Assembly (NCBI GenBank): GCA_964557005.1
Contig: CAZKYI010000006.1
Location: forward strand, 62,001-126,000
Length of the DNA: 64,000 bases
DNA from: JBECKS01 sp964557005
GTDB lineage: Bacteria > Pseudomonadota > Gammaproteobacteria > Pseudomonadales > JBECKS01
Reading direction: 5' to 3'
The translations under genes and the position numbers were made by a program. Below the pieces are notes generated by a model, which saw only the letters and a program-made list of their open reading frames with translations, was not told the origin of the DNA and made no database searches. Positions 53,517 to 61,813 of this stretch are shown here, one piece after another; position 1 is the stretch's first letter, and every line of letters starts with the position of its first letter.

Positions 53517-54190
53517 AAGCGATGATTCTTGCAGCAGGTTTGGGAACGCGCATGCGGCCATTGACGGATACGCTGCCAAAACCCTTGTTACCCGTAGGTA
53601 ACAGCACCTTGATTGAATTACACCTGCAAAAACTTGCCAAGGCAGGTATTCGTGAAGTGGTCATCAATGTTGCGTATCTTGGCGAAAAAATCGAAGCACA
53701 TTTGGGCGATGGCAGCCGTTATGGTGTACGCATTGGTTATTCACGCGAAGCGGAGCCGCTTGAAACGGCGGGCGGCATAAAACAGGCATTGCCTTTGTTA
53801 GGTGCGCAACCTTTTTTGCTGGTGAATGGTGACATCTGGAGTGACTACCCTGTGGACAAACTCGTGGAAAAAGCACAGCACCTGAAAACCAACGCACATT
53901 TGGTATTGGTGCCGAATCCTGAACATCACCCGCAAGGGGATTTCCATCTCAACGATGCAGGCAGGGTAGCGCTTGAGGGTGAGCCAAAGTTTACCTTTAG
54001 CGGCATCAGCGTTTTGTCGCCTGCTTTATTTGCGGCGGAACTACCTTCCAATCGTCTGGTTGAAATTCTCAAACCTGAAATTACCCAAGGCAGAGTGAGC
54101 GGTGAACTTTATGCCGGCCAATGGATGGATATTGGTACACCTGAGCGCCTGCATAGCTTGCAGAAGCTGGCCAGCCACCAGCAGGGCTAA
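53513..54190 (+). CDS. murU: MurNAc-1-phosphate uridylyltransferase MurU
   Basis: Nucleotidyltransferase of 225 aa that makes UDP-MurNAc in the recycling bypass and so avoids the fosfomycin-sensitive MurA step. MILAAGLGTRMRPLTDTLPK, PLLPVG and VNGDIW are the signature regions. Coupled to amgK by an ATGA overlap, as in Pseudomonas. Confidence 0.95.
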   Translation: MKAMILAAGLGTRMRPLTDTLPKPLLPVGNSTLIELHLQKLAKAGIREVVINVAYLGEKIEAHLGDGSRYGVRIGYSREAEPLETAGGIKQALPLLGAQPFLLVNGDIWSDYPVDKLVEKAQHLKTNAHLVLVPNPEHHPQGDFHLNDAGRVALEGEPKFTFSGISVLSPALFAAELPSNRLVEILKPEITQGRVSGELYAGQWMDIGTPERLHSLQKLASHQQG

Positions 54191-54271
54191 AGTGTTGCCA
54201 AGTGCCACAGTTGTCGGGTTCAGGCATTTGCATAATCACGGTAACTCACTTAGTGTAGGCCAGTTTTAACT

Positions 54272-54289
54272 TTCAAACGCCCGTTTGAA
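54272..54289 (+). promoter_or_regulatory. PsrA-like operator before the ABC/LolA-like operon
   Basis: TTCAAACG-CC-CGTTTGAA is a perfect 18-bp palindrome. Read as CAAAC-GCCC-GTTTG (54274-54287) it fits the published PsrA box, G/C-AAAC-N2-4-GTTT-G/C. It overlaps a weak promoter, TTTCAA (54271-54276) and TTAAAT (54294-54299) 17 bp apart, about 115 bases before the first gene. PsrA is a TetR-family repressor released by long-chain fatty acids. Confidence 0.55.
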
Positions 54290-54404
54290 GCGGTTAAATT
54301 GCTGTATTTTCAATCTGCATGATTTTGCGCTGAATCCTGTTTGCAAGACTCTGGCTCGGGTTGGCAGATTTCCTTTATCTCTGGTGCTAGGTGGTGAGGC
54401 AAGT

Positions 54405-55115
54405 ATGGGCAAGCAACAATCCGGTGAAGCCATTGTTCAGATTAAAGATGTGTATAAACGGTATCCTCTCGGCAAGACGATGGTTGAAGCTTTGAGAGGA
54501 GTCAGTCTTGAACTTTACACAGGGGAATTTGCGGCTCTGGTTGGGCCTTCAGGCAGCGGTAAAAGCACTTTGCTTAACATGATTGGCTGTGTCGATGTGC
54601 CGAGTTCGGGCACGGTTCTGATTGATGGCAATGATATTTCAAAGCTCAGGGAAAAAGAGCTCACCAAACTGCGGTTGGAAAAACTCGGATTTATTTTTCA
54701 GTCATTTAATTTAATCAATGTGTTGTCGGTTTATCAGAATGTCGAGATGCCCTTGTTGTTACAGGGGCGTTATACCAGGGCCGAGCGCGACCAGAAAATT
54801 CGCAACATGGTTGAGCGTGTCGGCTTGACCAAATTTATCAGCCATCGCCCGAATGAATTGTCGGGTGGTCAGCGTCAAAGGGTATCGATTGCGCGTGCGC
54901 TGATTACCAGCCCGCGCATTGTGCTGGCCGATGAACCCACCGCCAATCTCGATTCCAAAACTGGCAAGGAAATTGTTGATTTGATGCGCGAAATCAACGA
55001 GCAGGAACATACTACCTTTATCTTTTCCACCCATGATGACAGGGTGATGTCTCGTGTGGAACGTGTTATCCCTATAGAAGACGGTGTTATCAAAACTGAA
55101 GCGTTTGCGCATTAA
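54405..55115 (+). CDS. LolD/MacB-like ABC transporter ATPase
   Basis: A 236-aa ATPase of the MacB/LolD/FtsE class. Walker A GPSGSGKST (47-55), Q-loop FQSFNLINVLSVYQN, signature LSGGQRQR, Walker B VLADEPTANLD and switch STHDD. ATG 54405 has GGTGAGG before it; the earlier frame crosses the leader. It begins a six-gene rightward operon with two FtsX-type permeases, a LolA-like protein and an outer-membrane barrel, so it powers a periplasm-facing (type VII, mechanotransmission) system and not a classical importer. Confidence 0.92.
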   Translation: MGKQQSGEAIVQIKDVYKRYPLGKTMVEALRGVSLELYTGEFAALVGPSGSGKSTLLNMIGCVDVPSSGTVLIDGNDISKLREKELTKLRLEKLGFIFQSFNLINVLSVYQNVEMPLLLQGRYTRAERDQKIRNMVERVGLTKFISHRPNELSGGQRQRVSIARALITSPRIVLADEPTANLDSKTGKEIVDLMREINEQEHTTFIFSTHDDRVMSRVERVIPIEDGVIKTEAFAH

Positions 55116-55129
55116 TCGGGTACAAAAAC

Positions 55130-57232
55130 ATGTTCAATTTCAGTTTTCTTGCACTCTTGCTTCAGTTGTCCTGGCGCAGTATCTGGAGCCACCGCATTAA
55201 AAGTCTGGTGGTGGGCTGTATTATTTTTATTGGTGTTTTTCTGCTGGTGATGACCGATGCGATGATGAGCAGCATCAACCTTGCGATGGAAAAAAGTCTG
55301 ACATGGAGTATCACGGGACACCTTCAGGTGTATGACGGCAAGGCGAGAGATAAATTAACCATGCTCGGTATGGTGGGCAGTTTGGGTGCTGATCCCAATG
55401 TTGGTTACATTGAAAACTTTGGCAAAGTGAAGCAGGTGATTGAACAGCATCCCAATGTCAAACATGTTGTACCGATGGGCACAGATTATGCGCTGGTGTT
55501 TGGCGGCAATACCATTGACAAACTGGTGGGTGCCTTGCGACAAGCGGACAGGGATAACAATCAGGAACATTTTGATTTGGCAAAACAAAAGCTGGTGAGT
55601 GTGTTTGAAAAACTGAAAATCCAGCAGGAATATCGTGTTGGCGTTGTCAGGGATCAGGAAGCACTCTTGAAGGAAATGGAAACCCTGAAGGTGGTGACCG
55701 AAAATGGATTCTGGGCGCATTTTGAACAAGACAAGGAAAACAATTTCATGTTTCTGGAAACCGAGCTTGCGCCGATGGTGAAAGATGGCGAGCCATTGTT
55801 TTTGCAATTTCTGGCCACCGATATTGATCGTTTTGCAGAAGCCTTTCCTTACTTCAAGCTGGTACAGGGTGAAATGGTGCCAGAGGGTGGGCGAGGTTTG
55901 CTGGTGAATCAGGAACAATATGATTTTGTATTCAAGGATCGCATGGCGCGTTTGTTCGACAGAACCGAATTTGAAATTACCATTAAACGCAATGGCCCAA
56001 TCGCAGACAATTATGAAATCAAGGGCAGCATCAAACGTCGCCAACTGGAAGTGCCCGAATGGATTCTCGATTTGGGCGGAATTGAAGCAAGGGAAATACG
56101 GCTTGCACTGGAAACGTATCTTGGCAAACAGGGCGAGCTTGAAGATTTACTGATTGAATTTATTGAGTTCAACGATGAAAACTTTTTCGAGCGCAAGGCA
56201 TTTTTTTATGAACGCCTTGCACCGCATATTGATTTATATCCCATTAAAGTGGGCGACATGATTACGCTCAATAAATTTGGTGTGGGTTCATCGATTCGCA
56301 TTCGTTTTTTTGGCACTTATACCTTTGAAGGCTTGCAACACAGTGGATTCAGTGGTTTTTATAATTTGATGGACTTAACCAGTTTTCGTGAAATGCACGG
56401 CTTTGCAACCCCCGAACAGTTGCTTGAAATTGCAGCCATGAAAAGCAGTGTCGGCATGGATGTGTTCGGTGGAGATGCACTGGATGATGAATTATTTGGT
56501 GAAGGCAGCAGTATCATCATGTCCACCGATTTAAAACCCGTAGATGAAGCTTTTAACGCCATTGAAGGCATTCAGGTGATTGATATTGAACAACGCATGC
56601 GCGAACTGGAAGCGGTGCGTTACACACAAGCAGAATTGGAAGACGGGCCAACTTTGAGTGCGGCGGTGATTTTGCATAACAGGGATAAAGCAAAACAAAC
56701 AACCCGCGAACTGGAAGCCTTGTTTGAGGCCAACCAGCTCGATTTACAAACCATCGATTGGCAAAAAGCGGCGGGTTTTGTTGGGCAAATGATTACCGTG
56801 ATGCAGGTGGTGCTCTACACTTTTATTGTGTTCGTATTTTCTGTCGCAGCCGTGATTATTAACAACGCCATTTTTATGGCCACGCTCCAGCGTTTTACAG
56901 AAATCGGTACCTTGCGTGCGATTGGTGCAGGACGTTCGGTAATCATGGGCATGTTTTTGTTTGAAAGTATTTTGCTTGCGGTGATTGCGGGTGGCCTGGC
57001 CTTGCTTTCCGCTTTTCTGTTTATCACATATCTGGGGCATGTCGGTATTGCTGCACCCAAACCGGAAGTGAATTTTGTGTTTGGCGGGGAATATCTGTAT
57101 CCCGCCATCAGTCTGGAAAATATTTATCTGGGTTTATTTGTGGTGCTGGTGGTGAGTGTCGGTGCCACTTTATATCCAGCGATTTACGCAACACGTATTC
57201 CTCCCATTGTTGCCATGAGTGCAAAAGAATAA
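55130..57232 (+). CDS. FtsX/MacB-type ABC permease (large periplasmic domain)
   Basis: A 700-aa membrane protein. One N-terminal helix (about 28-48), a periplasmic region of about 500 residues, much larger than in LolC/LolE, and three C-terminal helices (about 560-590, 605-640, 665-690) with the FtsX-type RFTEIGTLRAIGAGRSVIMG coupling segment. The periplasmic part contains Glu-rich helical stretches. It starts 14 bases after the ATPase gene. Partner of the second permease, presumably as a heterodimer like LolCE. Confidence 0.88.
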   Translation: MFNFSFLALLLQLSWRSIWSHRIKSLVVGCIIFIGVFLLVMTDAMMSSINLAMEKSLTWSITGHLQVYDGKARDKLTMLGMVGSLGADPNVGYIENFGKVKQVIEQHPNVKHVVPMGTDYALVFGGNTIDKLVGALRQADRDNNQEHFDLAKQKLVSVFEKLKIQQEYRVGVVRDQEALLKEMETLKVVTENGFWAHFEQDKENNFMFLETELAPMVKDGEPLFLQFLATDIDRFAEAFPYFKLVQGEMVPEGGRGLLVNQEQYDFVFKDRMARLFDRTEFEITIKRNGPIADNYEIKGSIKRRQLEVPEWILDLGGIEAREIRLALETYLGKQGELEDLLIEFIEFNDENFFERKAFFYERLAPHIDLYPIKVGDMITLNKFGVGSSIRIRFFGTYTFEGLQHSGFSGFYNLMDLTSFREMHGFATPEQLLEIAAMKSSVGMDVFGGDALDDELFGEGSSIIMSTDLKPVDEAFNAIEGIQVIDIEQRMRELEAVRYTQAELEDGPTLSAAVILHNRDKAKQTTRELEALFEANQLDLQTIDWQKAAGFVGQMITVMQVVLYTFIVFVFSVAAVIINNAIFMATLQRFTEIGTLRAIGAGRSVIMGMFLFESILLAVIAGGLALLSAFLFITYLGHVGIAAPKPEVNFVFGGEYLYPAISLENIYLGLFVVLVVSVGATLYPAIYATRIPPIVAMSAKE

Positions 57233-57251
57233 TCAAGCGAGCCTGAACCTT

Positions 57252-58592
57252 ATGTGGATTTATTTTGTGATTGCATTCAGAAATCTTTTGCAGGCCAAAC
57301 GCCGCACACTGTGGCTGGGTACGGCGATTGGGGTTGTGACTTTTTTGCAAGTGCTGCTGCAAAGTGTGGGGAATGGCTATATGGAAAATCTGGAAGAGGG
57401 CAGCACAGCGCTCACTTCAGGCCATATCAACGTGATGGGTTTGTACAAAATGCGTCAGGGGCAAATGACACCTTTCATTCGTGATGCCAATAAGGTGGTG
57501 GAACTGATTGAAGATATTTCACCGGAAATTGCCCATATTTATATTCGCAATGGTGGCCCCGGGCGTTTGATTGGCAGTTTTAATTCACGGGTATCGCTGG
57601 TTCAAGGGATTGATTACGACAAGGAAGTGGGTTTGCAGGAAACACTGGTGCTGGCACCGGAATCTTCCTATGTCGATGGTGGCCGTAATGAAGTATTCGG
57701 CGATGTATCGAAAGTAAAGGAATTGAACAGCGTGGTTTTATTCAGTTCGCAGGCAAAGTCACTTAATGTCAAAGTGGGTGATGGTATTGCTTTCCGTGCC
57801 TACAGTCTTACGGGTATCAATGTTACCGATATGAAAGTGGTAGCGATTGTTGAAGATGTCGGTGCGATTTCCTCGTTTTTTGTATTCATGTCGCGTGAGA
57901 CGGTGGCAGCAGCCATGAATGTGAGTGAAGAGGTTTCGGGTAACATTCTGGTGTATCTGAGTGACAAACAATATTCCCAAGCCATCATGTATCAAATTCG
58001 TGAGCGGCTCGAAGCAGCGGGTTACACCCTCACAGAATACGAAGGCGTTTCGATTGTTAAACGCTGGCAAACGGTCGAAAGGCAACCGTGGTTAGGCCAG
58101 AGAATTGATACAGTAACCTGGCAGGATAATGTGAAAGATGCAGAAGTGGTGGTTAAAAGTATCAATGCCATCAGCTTTGTTTTGCTCACCATTCTGTCCA
58201 TTATTATCGGCATTGGTATTGTCAATACCAGCTGGATTAGTGTGCAGGAGCGCATTAACGAAATTGGCTGCATTCGTGCCATTGGCATGTCATCACGCGC
58301 AGTCCTTGGATTATTCATGTTAGAAGCCCTGATGCTGGGCGTGTTGTTTTCAAGTTGTGGTGCCTTGATTGCGTGGATAGTGATTGAAATGGTGGCGAGT
58401 GCCCAGATTCCCATTCAAAGTCAGGCACTGAGTCTGGTGTTATTTACCAACAAACTGAATCTGAGTATTTTCTGGTCAGACATGGTGGTAGCCATTATTC
58501 TGTTTTCAACGATTACGGGGATTGCAGCCTTGTTTCCTGCCTTGCGTGCATCACAAATTGAACCGATTCAGGCGATTAACGCCGCCCATTGA
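57252..58592 (+). CDS. Second FtsX/MacB-type ABC permease
   Basis: A 446-aa permease of LolCE size and layout: helix near 15-35, a MacB-like periplasmic domain (about 45-285), and three C-terminal helices with RINEIGCIRAIGMSSRAVLG. YVIAFRNLLQAKRRTLWLG-type N-terminus is seen (MWIYFVIAFRNLL). I start at ATG 57252, 19 bases after the first permease. Next come the LolA-like protein and a barrel. Confidence 0.9.
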   Translation: MWIYFVIAFRNLLQAKRRTLWLGTAIGVVTFLQVLLQSVGNGYMENLEEGSTALTSGHINVMGLYKMRQGQMTPFIRDANKVVELIEDISPEIAHIYIRNGGPGRLIGSFNSRVSLVQGIDYDKEVGLQETLVLAPESSYVDGGRNEVFGDVSKVKELNSVVLFSSQAKSLNVKVGDGIAFRAYSLTGINVTDMKVVAIVEDVGAISSFFVFMSRETVAAAMNVSEEVSGNILVYLSDKQYSQAIMYQIRERLEAAGYTLTEYEGVSIVKRWQTVERQPWLGQRIDTVTWQDNVKDAEVVVKSINAISFVLLTILSIIIGIGIVNTSWISVQERINEIGCIRAIGMSSRAVLGLFMLEALMLGVLFSSCGALIAWIVIEMVASAQIPIQSQALSLVLFTNKLNLSIFWSDMVVAIILFSTITGIAALFPALRASQIEPIQAINAAH

Positions 58593-58612
58593 TATTTAAC
58601 AGGAGTCTGCTT

Positions 58613-59404
58613 ATGAAAATTCTGCCGTGTTTATGGATAAGAGGTGTTGTTTTTGTTATCAGCCTTGTGATGAGTACGCTGGTATTGGCCGATAAAGCCA
58701 TGACTGTCGAACAGATAGATGCGTTGATGAAAGAGCTGGATAAAAACACCAAATTTGAAGGCGATTACAAGGCCATCGCGCTGGCACATACCTTGAATCG
58801 CGAAAAAGGTGAAACCATACAAAAGATTGCTATTTATCGTCGTGATGCCGACAAGCGTCTGATGTTGTTATTCCTGCAACCCAAAGCCGATGCAGGCAAA
58901 GGCTATTTGATGATTGACAAGAACTTTTTTTCTTACGAACCATCAACAGGAAGCTGGACACGCGTGAGTGATGATCGTGTGGGTGGCAGTGCCCTCAACA
59001 GAGCCAATTTTGATGGCTTTAATTTCTCAGAGCGTTATGCGGGTGAATTCGTTGCCTATGAGAAGCTGGGTAAATACGATGTGGCGAGAATCAAGCTGCG
59101 CGCCAAACAAGGCAGTGATGCTGAGGAAGATGTGATTGAGCTGTGGGTGGAAATCAATAATAACACGGTGTTAAAGCAGCAAGACTATGCCTTGTCGGGG
59201 CGCCTGTTACGAACCAGCTATCGTACCGATTACAAGCAATTTGAAGATGGCAAGGGCAACAAACAGTTTGTGCCGATGAAAACGATTGTAAAAGATGAAG
59301 TGGAAGTGGGTAACCAGACCACCATGGTGCTTGAGCAAATTGACACCGAGCCTTTAACCGCTAATATCTTCACCAAAGCGTGGCTGGAAAGTAAAAGTCG
59401 TTAA
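58613..59404 (+). CDS. LolA-like periplasmic outer-membrane lipoprotein-sorting protein
   Basis: A 263-aa protein with signal peptide (about 1-26, ending VLA) and a LolA/LolB-like open beta-barrel: KIAIYRRDADKRLMLLFLQP, GKGYLMIDKNFFSYEP and VGGSALNRANFDGFN. LolA itself carries lipoproteins across the periplasm; this longer family (LolA_like) sits next to MacB-type transporters and is not well characterised. Start ATG 58613 has AGGAGT before it. It overlaps the next gene as TAATG, strong evidence for a joint function with the barrel. Confidence 0.88.
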   Translation: MKILPCLWIRGVVFVISLVMSTLVLADKAMTVEQIDALMKELDKNTKFEGDYKAIALAHTLNREKGETIQKIAIYRRDADKRLMLLFLQPKADAGKGYLMIDKNFFSYEPSTGSWTRVSDDRVGGSALNRANFDGFNFSERYAGEFVAYEKLGKYDVARIKLRAKQGSDAEEDVIELWVEINNNTVLKQQDYALSGRLLRTSYRTDYKQFEDGKGNKQFVPMKTIVKDEVEVGNQTTMVLEQIDTEPLTANIFTKAWLESKSR

Positions 59405-61071
59405 TGGATAAATCCGAACAGCGTTATTTGCCAGATTATTTTTTTCTGCATAAAGCAGCACGGCGCTTTTTTGGCATTCTTGCCTTTGCAGGTTTCCTCA
59501 CCGCTCCTTTTTTGCTTCACGCCAATTCAGGCGAAGATGAATTGTTTGGCGGGAGTGCTTCAGGATTTTCTTCTTCCAGTGTTGATGAGGCTGGTTTGTT
59601 TGGTAGCAGCGATGATGAAGATGCACTGTTTGGTTCGGCTGAAACAGGCACTTCTCTAAAAGCATCGTTACAGGAAAAATTCAACGAGCAATTACAGAAC
59701 AAGGAAAGTCAATTTCATATTGGTGGTGAGTATTATCATACGGTGAATTTCACCAGCACCGAACATCAGAGTGCGCGGGACACGGGTTTCGCAAGTGAGG
59801 GCATTGTTAATCTGTATTTCGATGCGGCACTGGATGATGGTGTGCGTTTCTATATGCGCCAGAAAATCAACTACGAATATTCAGCTGCGCAGGCCAGTTC
59901 AACGGTGGTGAATTTTTCAGGCACGGAAGCTGAAACTTCCATCGATCAAATGTGGTTGAAGTTTGATTATCAAAACAGCGTTTACGTCACCATGGGTAAA
60001 CAACCCACTTCGTGGGGTTCCGGTTTTATCTGGGCACCCACCGATTTTGTGAATGAGGAACACAAAAGCCCGTTCAGTTTGTCGGATCAACGCTTGGGGG
60101 TGAGCCTGATTAAAGTGCAGTATCCCGTCGATGTGCAGGGTATTAACCTGTACGGCGTGTTGCAAACTGATCAATCCAATACTGTGGGTGGCATCAGAAG
60201 TCTGGTGAGGGCTGAAAAGGTTTTTTCAAATTCCGAACTGGCGGGCAGTATTTCTTCTGCACCGCATGGTGAGTTAAAAGGCGGTGTGGATTTTTCGACG
60301 GGTTTGAAATGGTTTGATGTCTATGCGAATGCTTCCTTTACCAAACATGATCGTAATGCCTATTACGAAAGGCTGCCAGGTGCGGGTGATTTAACTTCCG
60401 ATGATTTGCTCGGTTTGTTGCAGGCCAGTATTGACGGTGATCCCACCGCTATCCCCTATAATGCGCAGTTAGTCACGCTCGATAGAAGTGATGAACTGAT
60501 TCGGCAGCTGTCTACCGGGTTGATTTATATCAAATCTTTCGATGACAGTTCGCAGTTGGTTGTTAATGGTGAATTCTTCTACAACGAAAAAGGTTATGAA
60601 GATGAAGACATGCTCACCATTTTGTTATTACAGAATCCTGCTGCCTTTGATCCACTTTATTTCAGCAAGCGCTATGCTGCGCTCGGTTTTTCCCGTGCCA
60701 ATCTCGGTAATGCTTCACACAATTATGGTATGCAATATATACGCAATCTCAGTGATAGTTCGGGCGCACTGGTACTGAACTATGGTTTTCGCCCGTTCAG
60801 GGATTTGAGTTTCTCTTCCAATCTGGTGATGTTCACCGGTGGTGCAGGTACCTTTAATCCTTTTGCTGCGGACACACAGGCACTGACAGAAACAGCAACA
60901 CGGGTGGCCAATGGAGAGTTGATTTTACCGCCCAATATTCAGAATAATCTTGATGCGCTGCCCATTGTACTGGAGCCTCAAAATACCACGCCAGTGACTA
61001 CGCAAGTGGGCGACAACAGTTTCGCTTCACCACAATTTATGTTTTTGACTCAATTCCGCTTGAGATTTTAG
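59404..61071 (+). CDS. Outer-membrane beta-barrel protein with acidic LFG repeats
   Basis: A 555-aa exported protein. A hydrophobic signal (about 22-40) is followed by an acidic linker with three LFG motifs (DELFG at 45-49, EAGLFG at 62-67, DALFG at 73-77), then a barrel: alternating strands, VTMGKQPTSWGSGFIWAPTD-like conserved strand region, and a C-terminal Phe (FRLRF) as expected for the BAM signal. The N-terminal acidic motifs recall short peptides that dock onto a partner. Likely the outer-membrane part of the transporter whose inner-membrane part is encoded before it. I recognise no named family beyond porin-like barrels. Confidence 0.85.
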   Translation: MDKSEQRYLPDYFFLHKAARRFFGILAFAGFLTAPFLLHANSGEDELFGGSASGFSSSSVDEAGLFGSSDDEDALFGSAETGTSLKASLQEKFNEQLQNKESQFHIGGEYYHTVNFTSTEHQSARDTGFASEGIVNLYFDAALDDGVRFYMRQKINYEYSAAQASSTVVNFSGTEAETSIDQMWLKFDYQNSVYVTMGKQPTSWGSGFIWAPTDFVNEEHKSPFSLSDQRLGVSLIKVQYPVDVQGINLYGVLQTDQSNTVGGIRSLVRAEKVFSNSELAGSISSAPHGELKGGVDFSTGLKWFDVYANASFTKHDRNAYYERLPGAGDLTSDDLLGLLQASIDGDPTAIPYNAQLVTLDRSDELIRQLSTGLIYIKSFDDSSQLVVNGEFFYNEKGYEDEDMLTILLLQNPAAFDPLYFSKRYAALGFSRANLGNASHNYGMQYIRNLSDSSGALVLNYGFRPFRDLSFSSNLVMFTGGAGTFNPFAADTQALTETATRVANGELILPPNIQNNLDALPIVLEPQNTTPVTTQVGDNSFASPQFMFLTQFRLRF

Positions 61072-61079
61072 GAGAGCTT

Positions 61080-61793
61080 ATGAATAGATTCCATATTATG
61101 TTGTTGTTAGCTTTGGGAGTGGTGACTTCGTTTGCGTGTCAGGCAGACGCAGTTGATGCGCCACATATCAGCGTGATGGGCAGTGCAGTCAAGGAATTCG
61201 AGCCAGATGTAACACGCTGGCATCTCTCACTGCGTTCAGAGGCCAAAAGTGCAGATGAAGCCGCAAAAAGTCATGCACAAACGCTGGCGAAATTGCTGCA
61301 ACAGTTGAAGGCCAAAGGTGTTGCGGAAAAAACCATTAAAACCCAAAGCATGTCTTTGAGTGAAAACTGGAATTACGTAAACGGTAAACGCTTTCAGCAA
61401 GGCTATGTGGCAACTGCAACTATCCAGTTTGAAAGCACCATAGACAGCTATTCACAATTCTGGGCGGAGCTTTCCAGAATTGAAGGCTTGAGCATTCAGG
61501 GCACTTCCTTCGATTTGAAAGACCGTATTCGCGCACATCAGCAGGTGAGAAAAGAAGCATTGCTGGCAGCAAGAGACAAGGCGAAAGCAATGGCCGAGGT
61601 ACTCGATGCGGCTTTGGGCAAGGTGTATGTGATTGAAGATTTAAACTGGGAAGATGATGTACACCTTCCTGTGCAGAATGTGGCCATGATGCGTTCCGCC
61701 AAGGCGGAAGTCATGGCAGCCGATGCTGCTTTAGTTTCCCCGGGAACGCTTGAAATTCGCTCAAGAGTGAAAGTGATTTTTCTGCTGAAATAA
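61080..61793 (+). CDS. SIMPL-domain (DUF541) periplasmic protein
   Basis: A 237-aa exported protein: signal about 1-22, then the SIMPL fold (VMGSAVKEFEPDVTRWHLSL, KAKGVAEKTIKTQSMSL, EALLAARDKAKAMAEVL). YggE/BP26-type proteins form ring-like oligomers and affect oxidative stress, but their role is vague. An AGGAGA ribosome site follows the barrel stop by a few bases, so it is the last gene of the operon. It ends in a weak hairpin shared with the convergent exporter gene. Confidence 0.9.
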   Translation: MNRFHIMLLLALGVVTSFACQADAVDAPHISVMGSAVKEFEPDVTRWHLSLRSEAKSADEAAKSHAQTLAKLLQQLKAKGVAEKTIKTQSMSLSENWNYVNGKRFQQGYVATATIQFESTIDSYSQFWAELSRIEGLSIQGTSFDLKDRIRAHQQVRKEALLAARDKAKAMAEVLDAALGKVYVIEDLNWEDDVHLPVQNVAMMRSAKAEVMAADAALVSPGTLEIRSRVKVIFLLK

Positions 61794-61797
61794 TTTT

Positions 61798-61813
61798 CTG
61801 TTGAAACAGTTTT
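61798..61813 (+). terminator. Weak terminator after the SIMPL gene
   Basis: CTGTT-GA-AACAG followed by TTTT. The stem is short, so the call is tentative; it overlaps the stop of the convergent exporter gene. Confidence 0.4.

Noticed and set aside
55355..56044. Minus-strand frame of 229 codons opposite the large permease
   Set aside because: His/Phe/Ile-rich shadow composition; the permease frame has proper membrane and FtsX features.
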